A program made the translations under genes and the position numbers. A DNA stretch of 64,000 nucleotides from positions 496,001 to 560,000 of the forward strand of contig NZ_LLWP01000009.1 in NCBI RefSeq assembly GCF_001412215.1, given 5' to 3'. This stretch comes from Pedobacter sp. Hv1 (lineage in GTDB: Bacteria; Bacteroidota; Bacteroidia; Sphingobacteriales; Sphingobacteriaceae). Below are positions 9,080 to 17,909 of the stretch, piece after piece; positions within the stretch are counted from its first letter, which is position 1, and the number at the start of each line of letters is the position of its first letter. A model generated the notes under the pieces. It ran no database searches. It saw nothing but the letters and a program-made list of their open reading frames with translations, and was not told the origin of the DNA.

Positions 9080-9103
9080 TGGATGGAATTAGTAATTAAT
9101 TTA

Positions 9104-9111
9104 CAAAGTTA
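9104..9111 (-). promoter_or_regulatory. -7 promoter element of rluF
   Basis: TAACTTTG on the minus strand, exact match to TAnnTTTG, 24 nt upstream of the rluF ATG. No clear -33 TTTG at the expected distance. Confidence 0.55.
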
Positions 9112-9206
9112 ACCAATTCTAGTCCGATAATGATAAAAGATGTTGGAATCTTAAACGAAGCCATAATTTAACGGCCTGGATTAGAACTCACGATTCTTTA
9201 GAAGAT

Positions 9207-9263
9207 TGTCAGTCTGAGCCTGTCGAAGCGTTTGTATTGGTCTTCGACAGGCTCAGACTGACA
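9207..9263. repeat. REP-like inverted repeat
   Basis: Perfect 22-bp inverted repeat around a 13-nt loop; the arm contains GTCAGTCTGAGCCTGTCGAA. A second, imperfect copy of the same element lies at 17326-17385. This sequence type is a widespread intergenic repeat. It may also terminate transcription here, between rluF's promoter region and the DinB gene. Confidence 0.9.
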
Positions 9264-9281
9264 TTTATTGGTTTTTCTAGC

Positions 9282-9307
9282 AGCTGTTGGTGTCCCCGCC
9301 AATAGCT
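9282..9307. repeat. Covarying hairpin repeat, copy A
   Basis: Stem-loop with 9-bp arms AGCTGTTGG and CCAATAGCT (one G-T wobble) around loop TGTCCCCG. Preceded by CTAG. Same family as 9367-9392, 55462-55487 and 55560-55583. Confidence 0.75.
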
Positions 9308-9366
9308 ATGTAAAGCCTATTGTTATAAGTGTTGGCCGAGATTATAAATCCCGACCAACTTCTAGC

Positions 9367-9392
9367 AGTTGTTGGTGTCCTCGCCAACAACT
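9367..9392. repeat. Covarying hairpin repeat, copy B
   Basis: Stem-loop with perfect 9-bp arms AGTTGTTGG and CCAACAACT around loop TGTCCTCG, preceded by CTAGC. Together with copy A it accounts for much of the 333-bp gap 9080-9412; the rest of that gap is the REP-like repeat, the rluF promoter, and unstructured AT-rich sequence without an open frame. Confidence 0.75.
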
Positions 9393-9412
9393 ATATAACT
9401 CCCGATCAGCAA

Positions 9413-9913
9413 TTAAAAGCTCTGATCATCAGCGCTAGGGCCATAGCTGCCTGGAATAGGAATGTTTAACAACCTTAAATATACCCCCAATTGTGCCCTA
9501 TGGTGTATGGTTTGGCTGTAGGCATGTCTAATGGTTTCATACTTGGTCATGGTCGCATAAATTTCTTCGCCATTGCGCAATACCCATTTACCACTCAAGT
9601 CTTCGTCAGCGGCTTGGCTTAGGCTTGCTTTGCCATCTGCATAGCTTTTTTCAAACAAATCCAAGATATCTGCTGCATTAGCTACAACCGCTGGTTCATA
9701 AGGCGTAATAGCAAAATCAAGCTCATCAGTTTTTAAAGCTAGGGTAACCCAACTAGGCAATTCGGCAATGTGTGTGGCCAAGTTCACCATCTTCATGCTT
9801 TTTTGATGAGGTGCCCAGTCAAATTTGTCTGCCGGAATAAGGGCTAACATTTTACGGGTTGTTTGAGCTTCACGCTCTAATTCTGTCAATAAGAGTTCAA
9901 TAATGTTCATCAT
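9413..9913 (-). CDS. DinB/YfiT-family protein
   Basis: 166-residue four-helix-bundle protein of the DinB superfamily. Putative metal-binding histidines are visible: H47-type in LATHIAELP, and a C-terminal pair in TIRHAYSQTIHHRAQLGVYLR. Many members are thiol-dependent transferases or hydrolases; others have no known activity. The start uses one of two adjacent ATG codons. It lies 92 bp downstream of, and on the same strand as, the WYL regulator, and may form a unit with it; this pairing of a YafY-type regulator and a DinB protein is often seen but its function is not established. Confidence 0.9.
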   Translation of the reverse strand: MMNIIELLLTELEREAQTTRKMLALIPADKFDWAPHQKSMKMVNLATHIAELPSWVTLALKTDELDFAITPYEPAVVANAADILDLFEKSYADGKASLSQAADEDLSGKWVLRNGEEIYATMTKYETIRHAYSQTIHHRAQLGVYLRLLNIPIPGSYGPSADDQSF

Positions 9914-10005
9914 TTTTATGTTTTGTTACACAAAGAAAAAACACACAAGTGACAACCCTATGGCAGCGTAAAAAAGAGAAGTTAAATTAAATGAGAAATT
10001 AATTT

Positions 10006-10695
10006 TTAATAATTAACGGGCAATAATTTCATGTAATCGCTTACCAACATGTGTGGCGATTTTCTGAATGGGATTTCGGTACATTTTACCTGGGCAATTT
10101 TAGCTACCTTAAAGTCTCGATATTCATTTCTTAAATGGCACCATGCAATTAAATGCCAGCTAAAAGCATAAAAAATTAACCCAATTGGTTCTATTTCACG
10201 TTTGCTCACTTCTGCCTTATTGTTTTGATAATCAATTTCAATAATACATTTTGCAGAAATGGCATTTTGTAACACAGAAAGGTGTTCTGTATCGTTTTTT
10301 AAGCGCTCTGGTAACTGTAGCTTAATGTGCTCATTTAAATGTTCTAGTTTTTCTTTTTGCGTAGAACGAAGTACGCCCTTCACTTTGTTTAAGGCCGTTG
10401 TATAATGGTGCATGATCGATTTGTCTGCAAAACCCTCTAAAAAACGCTCCATTAACAACAAGGCATTGGCTTCATCAGAGTTGAAAGAAATAGGTGGCAG
10501 AAAGTAACCTTGAACAATGTAATAGCCCCTATGTTGCTCGAAACTTAAAGGAATACCCTGTTCGCCCAATGCCTTCATATCACGATAAACTGTGCGTACA
10601 CTGATCCCAAATTGATGGGATATTTTCTCGGCAGTTACATATTTTCTTGATTGTAAAAGGATTAGGATTCCAAAAAGTCTATCTATACGGTTCAT
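10006..10695 (-). CDS. YafY-type HTH/WYL-domain transcriptional regulator
   Basis: 229-residue regulator: an HTH_11 winged-helix domain at residues 1-60 (ISHQFGISVRTVYRDMKAL) and a WYL domain in the C-terminal half (IEIDYQNNKAEV, IGLIFYAFSWHLIAWC). WYL domains sense small ligands or nucleic acids. It is divergent from the hybrid kinase gene and upstream of the DinB gene, which is the most likely target. A -7 element with a 31-nt leader lies upstream. Confidence 0.92.
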   Translation of the reverse strand: MNRIDRLFGILILLQSRKYVTAEKISHQFGISVRTVYRDMKALGEQGIPLSFEQHRGYYIVQGYFLPPISFNSDEANALLLMERFLEGFADKSIMHHYTTALNKVKGVLRSTQKEKLEHLNEHIKLQLPERLKNDTEHLSVLQNAISAKCIIEIDYQNNKAEVSKREIEPIGLIFYAFSWHLIAWCHLRNEYRDFKVAKIAQVKCTEIPFRKSPHMLVSDYMKLLPVNY

Positions 10696-10726
10696 TTAAT
10701 ACGGCTACTTATTTTTCTAATTTAAA

Positions 10727-10734
10727 CAAAAGTA
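10727..10734 (-). promoter_or_regulatory. -7 promoter element of the WYL regulator
   Basis: TACTTTTG on the minus strand matches TAnnTTTG. It lies in the 95-bp divergent region shared with the hybrid kinase gene. No good -33 element seen. Confidence 0.5.
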
Positions 10735-10790
10735 ATGCTATATCTGTCTATAAAGTAATCATTTTAACAAATGCAGCGTTAAATTAAATA

Positions 10791-13253
10791 ATGGCCAAAA
10801 TTACTCAACATCGTTTTCTGCAGGCAACAAAGGGCAAAATCATTATGGGCTTTTTTTTAGCATCCTTGGCTTTGTTAATGGCTTGGGCTGTGAATAAAAT
10901 TGCACTGCAAAAAATACTCACCACTGTAGAGAACATCTCTACACCAAATGATAGGTTGAGAATGGTGAATAAGCTCTCGCATCAAATAGCAGGGCTAGAT
11001 CAGGTTCAAAAAAATAAAGCACTCAAAGATCCCGATAACTATAGTCAGTTTTTTAAAGAATCGAAAAGGTTGAAATTGGTGGTAGATACTTTAAAAAAAT
11101 TATATGCAAAGGATACGGTGCAGTTTAGGCGATTGGTTTCTATACAAAAGTTGTTGAACGTACGCGATCGACAATTTATAGAGTACTTGAAAGTTAGAGA
11201 AGGCTTGGTAAACAACAAGTCTTATGCTGATGAAGTAGCTAAATTGAACGAAATGGTAAGCACACGTTTTAGAGGTGCAGATAGTACCATCTTAACTACC
11301 AAAACAACTACTTCTACCACCACATTAGAACCTGAAGCCGAAAAATCTAAGGGTTTTTTAAGCAGGCTGTTTGGTAAAAAGAAAGCCGAAGTCTATAAAA
11401 TCATTAGTGAAGAACTGCAAGTTAAACGTGATACGGTAAGTGGCCTGTCTGAAGATAGTATTATCAGAAATATGGAGGTTTCGCTTAAGGCCATTGCACA
11501 AGAGCAACAAGTTAAAATACAGCGATTTTTAAAGCGAGAAATTGTGCTGGCCAATGCCAACAATGTATTGACACAACAAATGCTCGATATTTTAAAAAAG
11601 GTAGAAGCAGAGGCTGTAGCCCAAATAGGAAAAAACGGGCAGGTAGCCAAAGAGTTGGTCAATGAAGGAATTTCGCAGATCAGCGCAATTATTTTAGCCT
11701 TTTTTCTATTGACAGGGATTTTGCTCTATTTTATTTTAACAGATATCTCAAAGAGCAATAGATACAGAGCAGCCTTAGAAGAAGCCAAAGAAGAAGCAGA
11801 ATATCATGGAAAGGCCAAACAACGCTTTCTATCTAACATGAGCCACGAGATCAGGACACCTCTTCAATCCATTTTAGGTTATGCTCAAATCGTGTCTCAA
11901 CAGACCAATCCAAGTAAAAAAGATCTCAACGCAATTTATCAATCATCAAGCCACTTGCTACAGATCGCTAACGAGATTTTAGATTACAACCGCATTATTT
12001 CTGGCGAATTTTCATTTACCAACCAAAGTTTCAACATCCATCAAATTTTAACAGAAGTAGTAGCTGTGATGCGGCCATTGGCAGAAGAAAAATCATTGCG
12101 TTTAGTGGCTGCATTTGACTTGGATGATTTAACCTATATCAATGGAGATCCCTTTAGATTGAAGCAAATTTTATTTAACCTATTGGGCAACGCAGTTAAA
12201 TTTACCTTAAAGGGCGAGATTGTGTTAGCAGTTGCTTATAAACAGCAAGGAGCCCAATTGCATTTTAATTTTAGCATTAGCGATACAGGAATTGGTTTTG
12301 CGAAAACAGATGTGGATAGGATATTTAATGAGTTTGAGCAGGTAGAATCTCCAGAGAAAAAGACCATTAACCCAACAGGTACTGGTTTGGGATTAAGTAT
12401 TGTTAAATCATTAGTTGAACAGCAAGGTGGACGAATTGTGGCCAAAAGCGAAGAGGGGGTAGGTACAGTCTTTAACTTCTTTTTAACCTATAGCTTATCA
12501 GAACAGACAACAGTAGATCACTTAAATTTAACTACCCAACCAATTACAGATACAGGCAAGGTATGGATTATTGATGATGATCATCTTATTCTGGAACTCT
12601 GCGAATTGATCTTTACACAGCAACATATTGCCTTCCAAAGTTTTGACAAAGCAGAAGCCGTATTAAATGCAGCAGTTGATGAGGAAGTGAAATATGTATT
12701 AATTGACATGCGTTTGCCAGACATGTCGGGCTTAACACTTTACCATCTGCTGAAAAAAAGGATAGATCGTACCGTAAAGTTTTATGCCATTACGGCCCAA
12801 GTTCTGCCAGATGAAAGAGAATCAATTTTACAGGATGGATTTGATGGTTTGATCATGAAGCCTTTTAGGGCAGAAGAACTGCTCTCGATTTTTGAAAAGA
12901 CCAAGCCAGTAGAAATTGGATTGGAGATTGACTGGAGTACGATTGAAAAAATGACTTTTGGCGACCCACAGCTATTTGACAAAATTGTAGATCGTTTTAA
13001 ACAAGATTGTTTGGCCGATATGAGCTTGCTGAAAAAAGCAATGCAAAATAATGAAGTACAAAATAGTCGTTTAATTGTACATCGCCTTGCCGGCAGATTG
13101 GGACAAATTGGGGCCAAGGCACTGGCAAAAGATTTTAGAATGATGGAGTTGAAAGTTGCAGCTGATTCTGATAGCGGGCAAAAAGAAGAAATTAATATTT
13201 TGTTAGTGCGACTGGATCAATTGCTCTCCTCAATTGATGAAAAGATTATGTAA
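10791..13253 (+). CDS. Hybrid sensor histidine kinase with REC and HPt domains
   Basis: 820-residue membrane kinase for a His-Asp-His phosphorelay. TM1 is about residues 17-36 and TM2 about 296-316, bracketing a ~260-residue, largely helical extracytoplasmic sensor that carries a Thr-rich stretch and a Lys-rich GKKK segment. Then HisKA (NMSHEIRTPLQ, H352), HATPase_c (N-box NLLGNAVKFT, G-boxes DTGIGF and GTGLGLSI), a receiver domain (D639 in LIDMRLPDMSG, K in MKPF) and an HPt domain (H764 in IVHRLAGRLGQIGA). Convergent with the NtrC-type regulator, overlapping it by 8 bp. Signal unknown. Confidence 0.94.
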   Translation: MAKITQHRFLQATKGKIIMGFFLASLALLMAWAVNKIALQKILTTVENISTPNDRLRMVNKLSHQIAGLDQVQKNKALKDPDNYSQFFKESKRLKLVVDTLKKLYAKDTVQFRRLVSIQKLLNVRDRQFIEYLKVREGLVNNKSYADEVAKLNEMVSTRFRGADSTILTTKTTTSTTTLEPEAEKSKGFLSRLFGKKKAEVYKIISEELQVKRDTVSGLSEDSIIRNMEVSLKAIAQEQQVKIQRFLKREIVLANANNVLTQQMLDILKKVEAEAVAQIGKNGQVAKELVNEGISQISAIILAFFLLTGILLYFILTDISKSNRYRAALEEAKEEAEYHGKAKQRFLSNMSHEIRTPLQSILGYAQIVSQQTNPSKKDLNAIYQSSSHLLQIANEILDYNRIISGEFSFTNQSFNIHQILTEVVAVMRPLAEEKSLRLVAAFDLDDLTYINGDPFRLKQILFNLLGNAVKFTLKGEIVLAVAYKQQGAQLHFNFSISDTGIGFAKTDVDRIFNEFEQVESPEKKTINPTGTGLGLSIVKSLVEQQGGRIVAKSEEGVGTVFNFFLTYSLSEQTTVDHLNLTTQPITDTGKVWIIDDDHLILELCELIFTQQHIAFQSFDKAEAVLNAAVDEEVKYVLIDMRLPDMSGLTLYHLLKKRIDRTVKFYAITAQVLPDERESILQDGFDGLIMKPFRAEELLSIFEKTKPVEIGLEIDWSTIEKMTFGDPQLFDKIVDRFKQDCLADMSLLKKAMQNNEVQNSRLIVHRLAGRLGQIGAKALAKDFRMMELKVAADSDSGQKEEINILLVRLDQLLSSIDEKIM

Positions 13254-14574
13254 TGCCATAACGCTCCATCTTAGCATATAAAGTCTTCCGATCGATGTTT
13301 AATAGCTTGGCCGCTTGAGATTTGTTGTATTTAACTTTGATCAGGGTTTCTGTAATCAGGGTTTTTTCGTTGACTTCGTTAATGGCTTTGAGATCAGATG
13401 GATTGGAGATTGGCGATTGGTTGATGGCAATCATCATCTCGTCTGGTAAAGCAGCTAGGCTCGCTTCTTCTCCAGGGCTTAGTAAAACCATCCGTTTAAT
13501 TACATTGCGAAGTTCACGCAGGTTTCCCGGCCAATCGTATTGTAATAAAAGTGATTTCGCATCTGTCGATATGCTTTTAACATTACGCTGAAGTTCTTGA
13601 TTGGCCAAGGTGATAAAATGAGCAATAAAAAGCTCCAAATCTTTACCTCGATCACGTAAGGGAGGTAATTGTATTTTAAACTCATTGATTCGGTGGTAGA
13701 GGTCTTCCCTAAACTCCCCTTGTTGAATGCTCTTGGTTAAATCATCATTGGTAGCAGCAATAATCCGTACATCTACTTTAATTTGTTTGGTGCTCCCTAA
13801 AGGCTGTATGGTTCTTTCCTGTAAAGCTCTCAATAATTTAATCTGTACTTCATAACTCAGGTTCCCAATTTCATCTAAGAACAGCGTACCACCGTTGGCG
13901 GCTTCAAACTGTCCCTTTTTGTCATGTAATGCCCCTGTAAATGCACCTTTTACATGACCAAAAAATTCACTTGCAGCGAGCTCTCTAGATAAAGCCCCAC
14001 AATCTATCGCAACAAAAGGTTTATCTTTTCTTTTGCTTTGCAGGTGCAATGTCCTGGCCGCATATTCTTTACCAGTTCCACTCTCGCCCTGTATAATTAC
14101 CGACATATCTGTAGGCGCAACCAAATCGATGTGTGCATAAAGCTTGTCGGCAATGGTGCTTTTACCTTTGATAAAATCGTTGAGCTCTTCATGCTGAAGC
14201 TTATTTTTGCTTTCCTTTTTAAGTAACGAATTGTTAATGATCATTAACAACTCATCTGGGTTAACAGGTTTGGTAATGTAATCAAAGGCCCCCAATTGGA
14301 TCGATTTTACGGCAGTACGTACATCATTAAAGCTGGTCATGATAATCACAGGAACAATAACCCCCTTTTCACGTACTTTGGTTAAAACGTCTAAACCCGT
14401 TCCATCTGGTAAGCGATAATCAATCAATAATAAATCAAACTCCTGTTGATCTAAGATCTTATTGGCTTGCTGAACATTGACAACAGTTTGTACTTGATGA
14501 TGGTTCTTCGCTAAAAAAACTTCAAGCAATTGGGCAAAAGTAGTATCATCTTCAATAATCAATAGGCTGGCCAT
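13246..14574 (-). CDS. NtrC-family sigma-54-dependent response regulator
   Basis: 442-residue enhancer-binding activator. Receiver domain with D9-D10, phospho-acceptor D52 (LLIDYRLPDG) and K102. AAA+ domain with Walker A GESGTGKE (163-170), the sigma-54-contacting GAFTGA loop (210-215) and Walker B TLFLDEIG. C-terminal Fis-type HTH (NKSQAAKLLNIDRKTLYAKM). All motifs needed for sigma-54 activation are present. It is tail-to-tail with the hybrid kinase, so the two probably form one phosphorelay: H352, D639, H764, then D52. That order is inference from domain content. Confidence 0.95.
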   Translation of the reverse strand: MASLLIIEDDTTFAQLLEVFLAKNHHQVQTVVNVQQANKILDQQEFDLLLIDYRLPDGTGLDVLTKVREKGVIVPVIIMTSFNDVRTAVKSIQLGAFDYITKPVNPDELLMIINNSLLKKESKNKLQHEELNDFIKGKSTIADKLYAHIDLVAPTDMSVIIQGESGTGKEYAARTLHLQSKRKDKPFVAIDCGALSRELAASEFFGHVKGAFTGALHDKKGQFEAANGGTLFLDEIGNLSYEVQIKLLRALQERTIQPLGSTKQIKVDVRIIAATNDDLTKSIQQGEFREDLYHRINEFKIQLPPLRDRGKDLELFIAHFITLANQELQRNVKSISTDAKSLLLQYDWPGNLRELRNVIKRMVLLSPGEEASLAALPDEMMIAINQSPISNPSDLKAINEVNEKTLITETLIKVKYNKSQAAKLLNIDRKTLYAKMERYGIT

Positions 14575-14578
14575 ACAG

Positions 14579-14586
14579 CAAAAATA
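14579..14586 (-). promoter_or_regulatory. -7 promoter element of the NtrC-type regulator
   Basis: TATTTTTG on the minus strand, exact TAnnTTTG, ending 4 nt before the ATG at 14574. It directly follows the terminator hairpin at 14590-14614. No -33 TTTG found. Confidence 0.5.
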
Positions 14587-14589
14587 GCA

Positions 14590-14614
14590 AAAGCCGGAGA
14601 AAAATTCCGGCTTT
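14590..14614. terminator. Terminator downstream of the PepSY-like gene
   Basis: Perfect 9-bp stem AAAGCCGGA / TCCGGCTTT with a 7-nt loop in the short gap between the gene ending at 14653 and the regulator starting at 14574 on the same strand. It separates the two transcripts. Confidence 0.75.
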
Positions 14615-14652
14615 ATGCGATTAGTTAATAGTTAAATAAATCAGCGCTTAGC

Positions 14653-14958
14653 TTATTCTACTGGTTTTCCGTCTTTATCTAGTTTAATTGATGAAGTTTC
14701 TTCTTCTTTTTTAACATCAATTTGAAAATATGATTTCTGGCCATCTTTTACGCTAAAAGCGGCAACTGGTGTCCATTTTTTATAAGGATCAGATTTTAAT
14801 GTATTTAAAACAGCTTCAGGTAATTCTTCTAATTTAATTGGGGTTTTAATCACGCTATCCTGAACAGCAACAACTGGATTTATTTTTACTTCGCTTGCAT
14901 TTACTGCTGTTAACCCTGCGATAGCCACAAATGCAGCTGATAAAATTAATTTTTTCAT
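14653..14958 (-). CDS. Small exported PepSY-like protein
   Basis: 101-residue protein with a signal peptide (MKKLILSAAF to about VNAS). The remainder contains one unit with the shape LPEAV..L...Y..W, then Y..I.V, then LDKDGKPVE, similar to the PepSY-like/DUF2874 periplasmic fold. Such proteins are often inhibitors or anchors in the periplasm, but none of this is demonstrable here. Transcribed alone, with its own terminator. Family assignment is tentative. Confidence 0.75.
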   Translation of the reverse strand: MKKLILSAAFVAIAGLTAVNASEVKINPVVAVQDSVIKTPIKLEELPEAVLNTLKSDPYKKWTPVAAFSVKDGQKSYFQIDVKKEEETSSIKLDKDGKPVE

Positions 14959-15171
14959 AATTGTTATTTTTAAAGTATCATTTATTAAACTCTATACCAT
15001 TAGGATACATAATGGTGCCAAAGAAAAATATATTTGTAAGCATCTTACTGTCAGTAATTTAAAATTTAAGGATAATTCTGAAGTTGTGGAGATGTGCAAC
15101 ACTTTGTTGCCTTTAGCAACATTGTTAATGATAAATCTTTTCAGTTTAATCTTATTCCGCTTAATTTGTAC

Positions 15172-16341
15172 ATGCAAAATTTTATAACTGCCGATTGGAT
15201 CTTCCCTGTGGTTAGCCAACCTATTCAAAATGGTGTGCTAGAAATTGCACTTGATGGAACGATTAAACAGGTACTCACTGCTGATGAAGCCAAAAGCCAA
15301 GGAATAGAACAAGCCAAATATTACAAAGGGGTGCTGGTTCCGGGTTTGATCAATACCCATTGCCATTTAGAATTGTCGCATTTGCGAGGTAAAATAGCCG
15401 AAAAAACAGGGCTTACCAACTTTATCAAAGCTTTATTGGCCATAAGAGATCAACCAGAAGACGAGATTATTGCGGCCATGCAAGCAGCAGACCAAGAGAT
15501 GTATGAGAATGGAATTGTTGCCGTAGGCGATATTTCGAACCTTTTAATTTCTAGATCGGTAAAGCTAAACAGTAAAATTTATTACCAAACTTTTGTAGAG
15601 CTTTTTGGGTTCAATAGACCATCTGAACCGATTGTGGAGGCTGGCATTCAATTAAAAAATGATTTTGCGCCATTAAAAGCAAGCTTGGTGCCACATGCAC
15701 CATATTCAGTATCGTCAACTTTGTTTGAACAGATCAGTACAAATACCCAAATAGAAGATGTAATTAGTATCCATAACCAAGAAACTGTTGGAGAAAATGA
15801 GCTTTTTGAAAAAGGAACTGGAACATTTGCCGATTTTTTTGCGGCTGCTGGTATAGCACAAAGTGAAGCACACAATTCTGGTAAAAACGCATTAAATTAC
15901 CACTTGCCAAAACTGCCCAAACATGTGAATACGCTTTTGGTACACAATACTTTTAGCACAAAGGCCGATATGGACTTTGCCCAAAAAGAACATCAAAAAT
16001 TATACTGGTGTTTATGCCCCAAAGCCAATTTGTATATTGAAGATCATTTGCCTGAAGTGGAGCTCTTCAAGAACGAAGCGCTAAAAATAACGCTCGGCAC
16101 AGATAGCTTGACCAGTAATAATGAGTTAAATATTTTGGCAGAGATGCAAACCTTACAATTCTATAAAAATATCTCATTTGAGGAGTCTTTGAAATGGGCA
16201 ACTCTTAATGGTGCCGAATTTTTAGGCATAGCGGCACAATACGGAAGTTTAACTGTTGGCAAAAAACCAGGCATTGTATTGATTGACCTTGCTGAAGATC
16301 GAATAATTAAAAAAGAAACCACTATAAAACGTTTATTTTAG
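15172..16341 (+). CDS. Amidohydrolase, aminodeoxyfutalosine deaminase-like
   Basis: 389-residue metal-dependent hydrolase of the cytosine deaminase/TRZ-ATZ superfamily. The start is set at ATG 15172 (MQNFITADW); an upstream in-frame ATG at 15094 adds a non-conserved extension. Metal ligands: HxH in NTHCHLELSH, H in VPHAPYSVS, H in SIHNQET, and D in LGTDSLTSNNEL. The GTDSLxSN motif and overall layout resemble MqnX-type aminodeoxyfutalosine deaminases of the futalosine menaquinone pathway. No other mqn gene is in the window, so the pathway role is an inference. The next gene begins 4 bp after its stop. Confidence 0.85.
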   Translation: MQNFITADWIFPVVSQPIQNGVLEIALDGTIKQVLTADEAKSQGIEQAKYYKGVLVPGLINTHCHLELSHLRGKIAEKTGLTNFIKALLAIRDQPEDEIIAAMQAADQEMYENGIVAVGDISNLLISRSVKLNSKIYYQTFVELFGFNRPSEPIVEAGIQLKNDFAPLKASLVPHAPYSVSSTLFEQISTNTQIEDVISIHNQETVGENELFEKGTGTFADFFAAAGIAQSEAHNSGKNALNYHLPKLPKHVNTLLVHNTFSTKADMDFAQKEHQKLYWCLCPKANLYIEDHLPEVELFKNEALKITLGTDSLTSNNELNILAEMQTLQFYKNISFEESLKWATLNGAEFLGIAAQYGSLTVGKKPGIVLIDLAEDRIIKKETTIKRLF

Positions 16342-16345
16342 CAAA

Positions 16346-17296
16346 ATGGCCAATCGAATTACCACACTTTTCAATATCAAATACCCAATTATCCAAGCTG
16401 GAATGATCTGGTGCAGTGGCTGGAAATTGGCTGCTGCAGTTTCTAATGCAGGTGGCCTTGGCATTATTGGTGCAGGTTCCATGTATCCAGATGTATTGAG
16501 AACACATATTCAAAAATGTAAAGAAGCTACCACAAAGCCTTTTGCGGTAAATGTTCCATTACTGTACCCAAACGTGGAAGAAATTATGAATATTTTGGTA
16601 GAAGAAGGTGTTCAAATCGTATTCACTTCGGCTGGAAACCCTGCAACTTGGACTTCTTTTTTAAAGTCGCACCAGATAACGGTTGTACATGTAATTGCAA
16701 ATACCAAATTTGCGTTAAAAGCACAAGAAAGTGGTGTCGATGCTATTGTAGCTGAGGGATTTGAAGCAGGAGGCCACAACGGTAGAGAAGAAACAACTAC
16801 CTTGTGCCTGATCCCAATGATCAAAGCTGCGGTTAAAATTCCGGTAATTGCCGCAGGAGGTATTGGAAGTGGTAAAGCCATGTTGGCCGCATTTGCTTTG
16901 GGTGCAGATGCAGTTCAGGTTGGTTCTGCTTTTGCAGTTGCAGAAGAATCATCGGCACACCCTAATTTCAAGATAAAAATTGTCAATGCTGCCGAGGGAG
17001 ATACCAAACTGAGATTGAAAAAACTGGTGCCGGTTCGTTTGCTTAAAAATGAGTTTGCCGATGCAGTGGCACAAGCCGAAGCTGATGGTGCAAATACCAC
17101 GCAGCTAGCCGAACTTTTAGGAAGGGCAAGAGCAAAATTGGGTATGTTTGAAGGCAATATGGAAGAAGGAGAATTAGAAATTGGTCAGGTTTCGGCCATG
17201 CTGGATGAGATTAAGCCTGCTGCAACAATTTTAAATGAAATATGGGAAGAGTTTTTAAATGAAAGGACAGTGTTGACGGAAATGGATTTTGGGTAA
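16346..17296 (+). CDS. Nitronate monooxygenase (NMO/FabK-like flavoprotein)
   Basis: 316-residue FMN-dependent TIM-barrel enzyme that oxidises alkyl nitronates. The family signature is present: YPIIQAGM at the N-terminus, GFEAGGHNGR with the conserved His, VIAAGGIGSG and GADAVQVGSAF for FMN phosphate binding. FabK-type enoyl-ACP reductases share this fold, but length and motifs fit NMO better. It follows the amidohydrolase by 4 bp and is probably co-transcribed with it; no metabolic link between the two is apparent. Confidence 0.92.
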   Translation: MANRITTLFNIKYPIIQAGMIWCSGWKLAAAVSNAGGLGIIGAGSMYPDVLRTHIQKCKEATTKPFAVNVPLLYPNVEEIMNILVEEGVQIVFTSAGNPATWTSFLKSHQITVVHVIANTKFALKAQESGVDAIVAEGFEAGGHNGREETTTLCLIPMIKAAVKIPVIAAGGIGSGKAMLAAFALGADAVQVGSAFAVAEESSAHPNFKIKIVNAAEGDTKLRLKKLVPVRLLKNEFADAVAQAEADGANTTQLAELLGRARAKLGMFEGNMEEGELEIGQVSAMLDEIKPAATILNEIWEEFLNERTVLTEMDFG

Positions 17297-17325
17297 AGGA
17301 GTATGAAGTCCTAGAGTTTAAAAAA

Positions 17326-17385
17326 TGTCAGTCTGAGCCTGTCGAAGACCAGTTGGTAAGGCATTTCGACAGGCTCAATGTGACA
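17326..17385. repeat. REP-like inverted repeat, second copy
   Basis: Imperfect inverted repeat of the element at 9207-9263: the left arm is the same, and the right arm has a 3-base change (CTCAATGTGACA against CTCAGACTGACA). A further degenerate half-copy (CAGTCTGAG) lies near 17414. The rest of 17386-17518 is low-complexity AT-rich DNA with repeated AATGAAC-like words. Confidence 0.85.
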
Positions 17386-17518
17386 ACCATTATATCAAAA
17401 TATTAAAAAATATCAGTCTGAGTTTAGCTTGATAACTAATGAACAAATGACCAATGAACTATTGAACTGATCAACATGATGTCTATATACTAACTACTAA
17501 ATACTTTTTACTAAAAAA

Positions 17519-17803
17519 ATGAAACATATCAATATTAAAATAACAGGTAAAGTACAAGGCGTTTTCTTTAGGGCAAGTACCAAGGCCGTAGCCGATCAAA
17601 TGGGTGTAAAAGGTTTGGTTAAAAATGAAAAAGACGGCTCTGTTTATATCGAAGCAGAAGCCGATGCCACCACCTTAGAAATGTTTATAGATTGGTGCAA
17701 TGAAGGTCCAGAAAAGGCTAAAGTAGAAAATGTTGAAGTTGTAGATGGAGAAGCTAAAAATTATCGCAACTTTGAAGTTGTAAAAAAGAACCTGCTTTGG
17801 TAA
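17519..17803 (+). CDS. acyP: Acylphosphatase
   Basis: 94-residue acylphosphatase, hydrolysing carboxyl-phosphate bonds. The catalytic arginine is in VQGVFFRAST and the catalytic asparagine in GLVKNEKDGSVYIEAE, both intact. The compact ferredoxin-like fold and normal length make the call secure. It lies upstream of the flippase gene with a 106-bp gap and has no pathway partner here. Confidence 0.95.
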   Translation: MKHINIKITGKVQGVFFRASTKAVADQMGVKGLVKNEKDGSVYIEAEADATTLEMFIDWCNEGPEKAKVENVEVVDGEAKNYRNFEVVKKNLLW

Positions 17804-17880
17804 AGCTAATTTACAATTATAGTGAAGTGAAAAAATAAACTGATTAAAGATTTTGTAAGTGGGCAGCTGCTCAGCAAGCT

Positions 17881-17909
17881 AAAGTCTAAGGTCTAAAATC
17901 TAAAATCAA
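17881..17909 (+). repeat. Degenerate short tandem repeat before the flippase start
   Basis: Three or four imperfect 8-10 nt units of the form (A)GTCTAAA(AT) run directly into the TTG start codon at 17910. Possibly replication slippage; no regulatory role can be shown. Confidence 0.5.

Noticed and set aside
15005..15020. TGGCAC on the minus strand upstream of the PepSY-like gene, resembling a sigma-54 -24 element
   Set aside because: The -12 part reads TGTAT instead of TTGCA, so the site is not a convincing sigma-54 promoter even though an NtrC regulator is next door.
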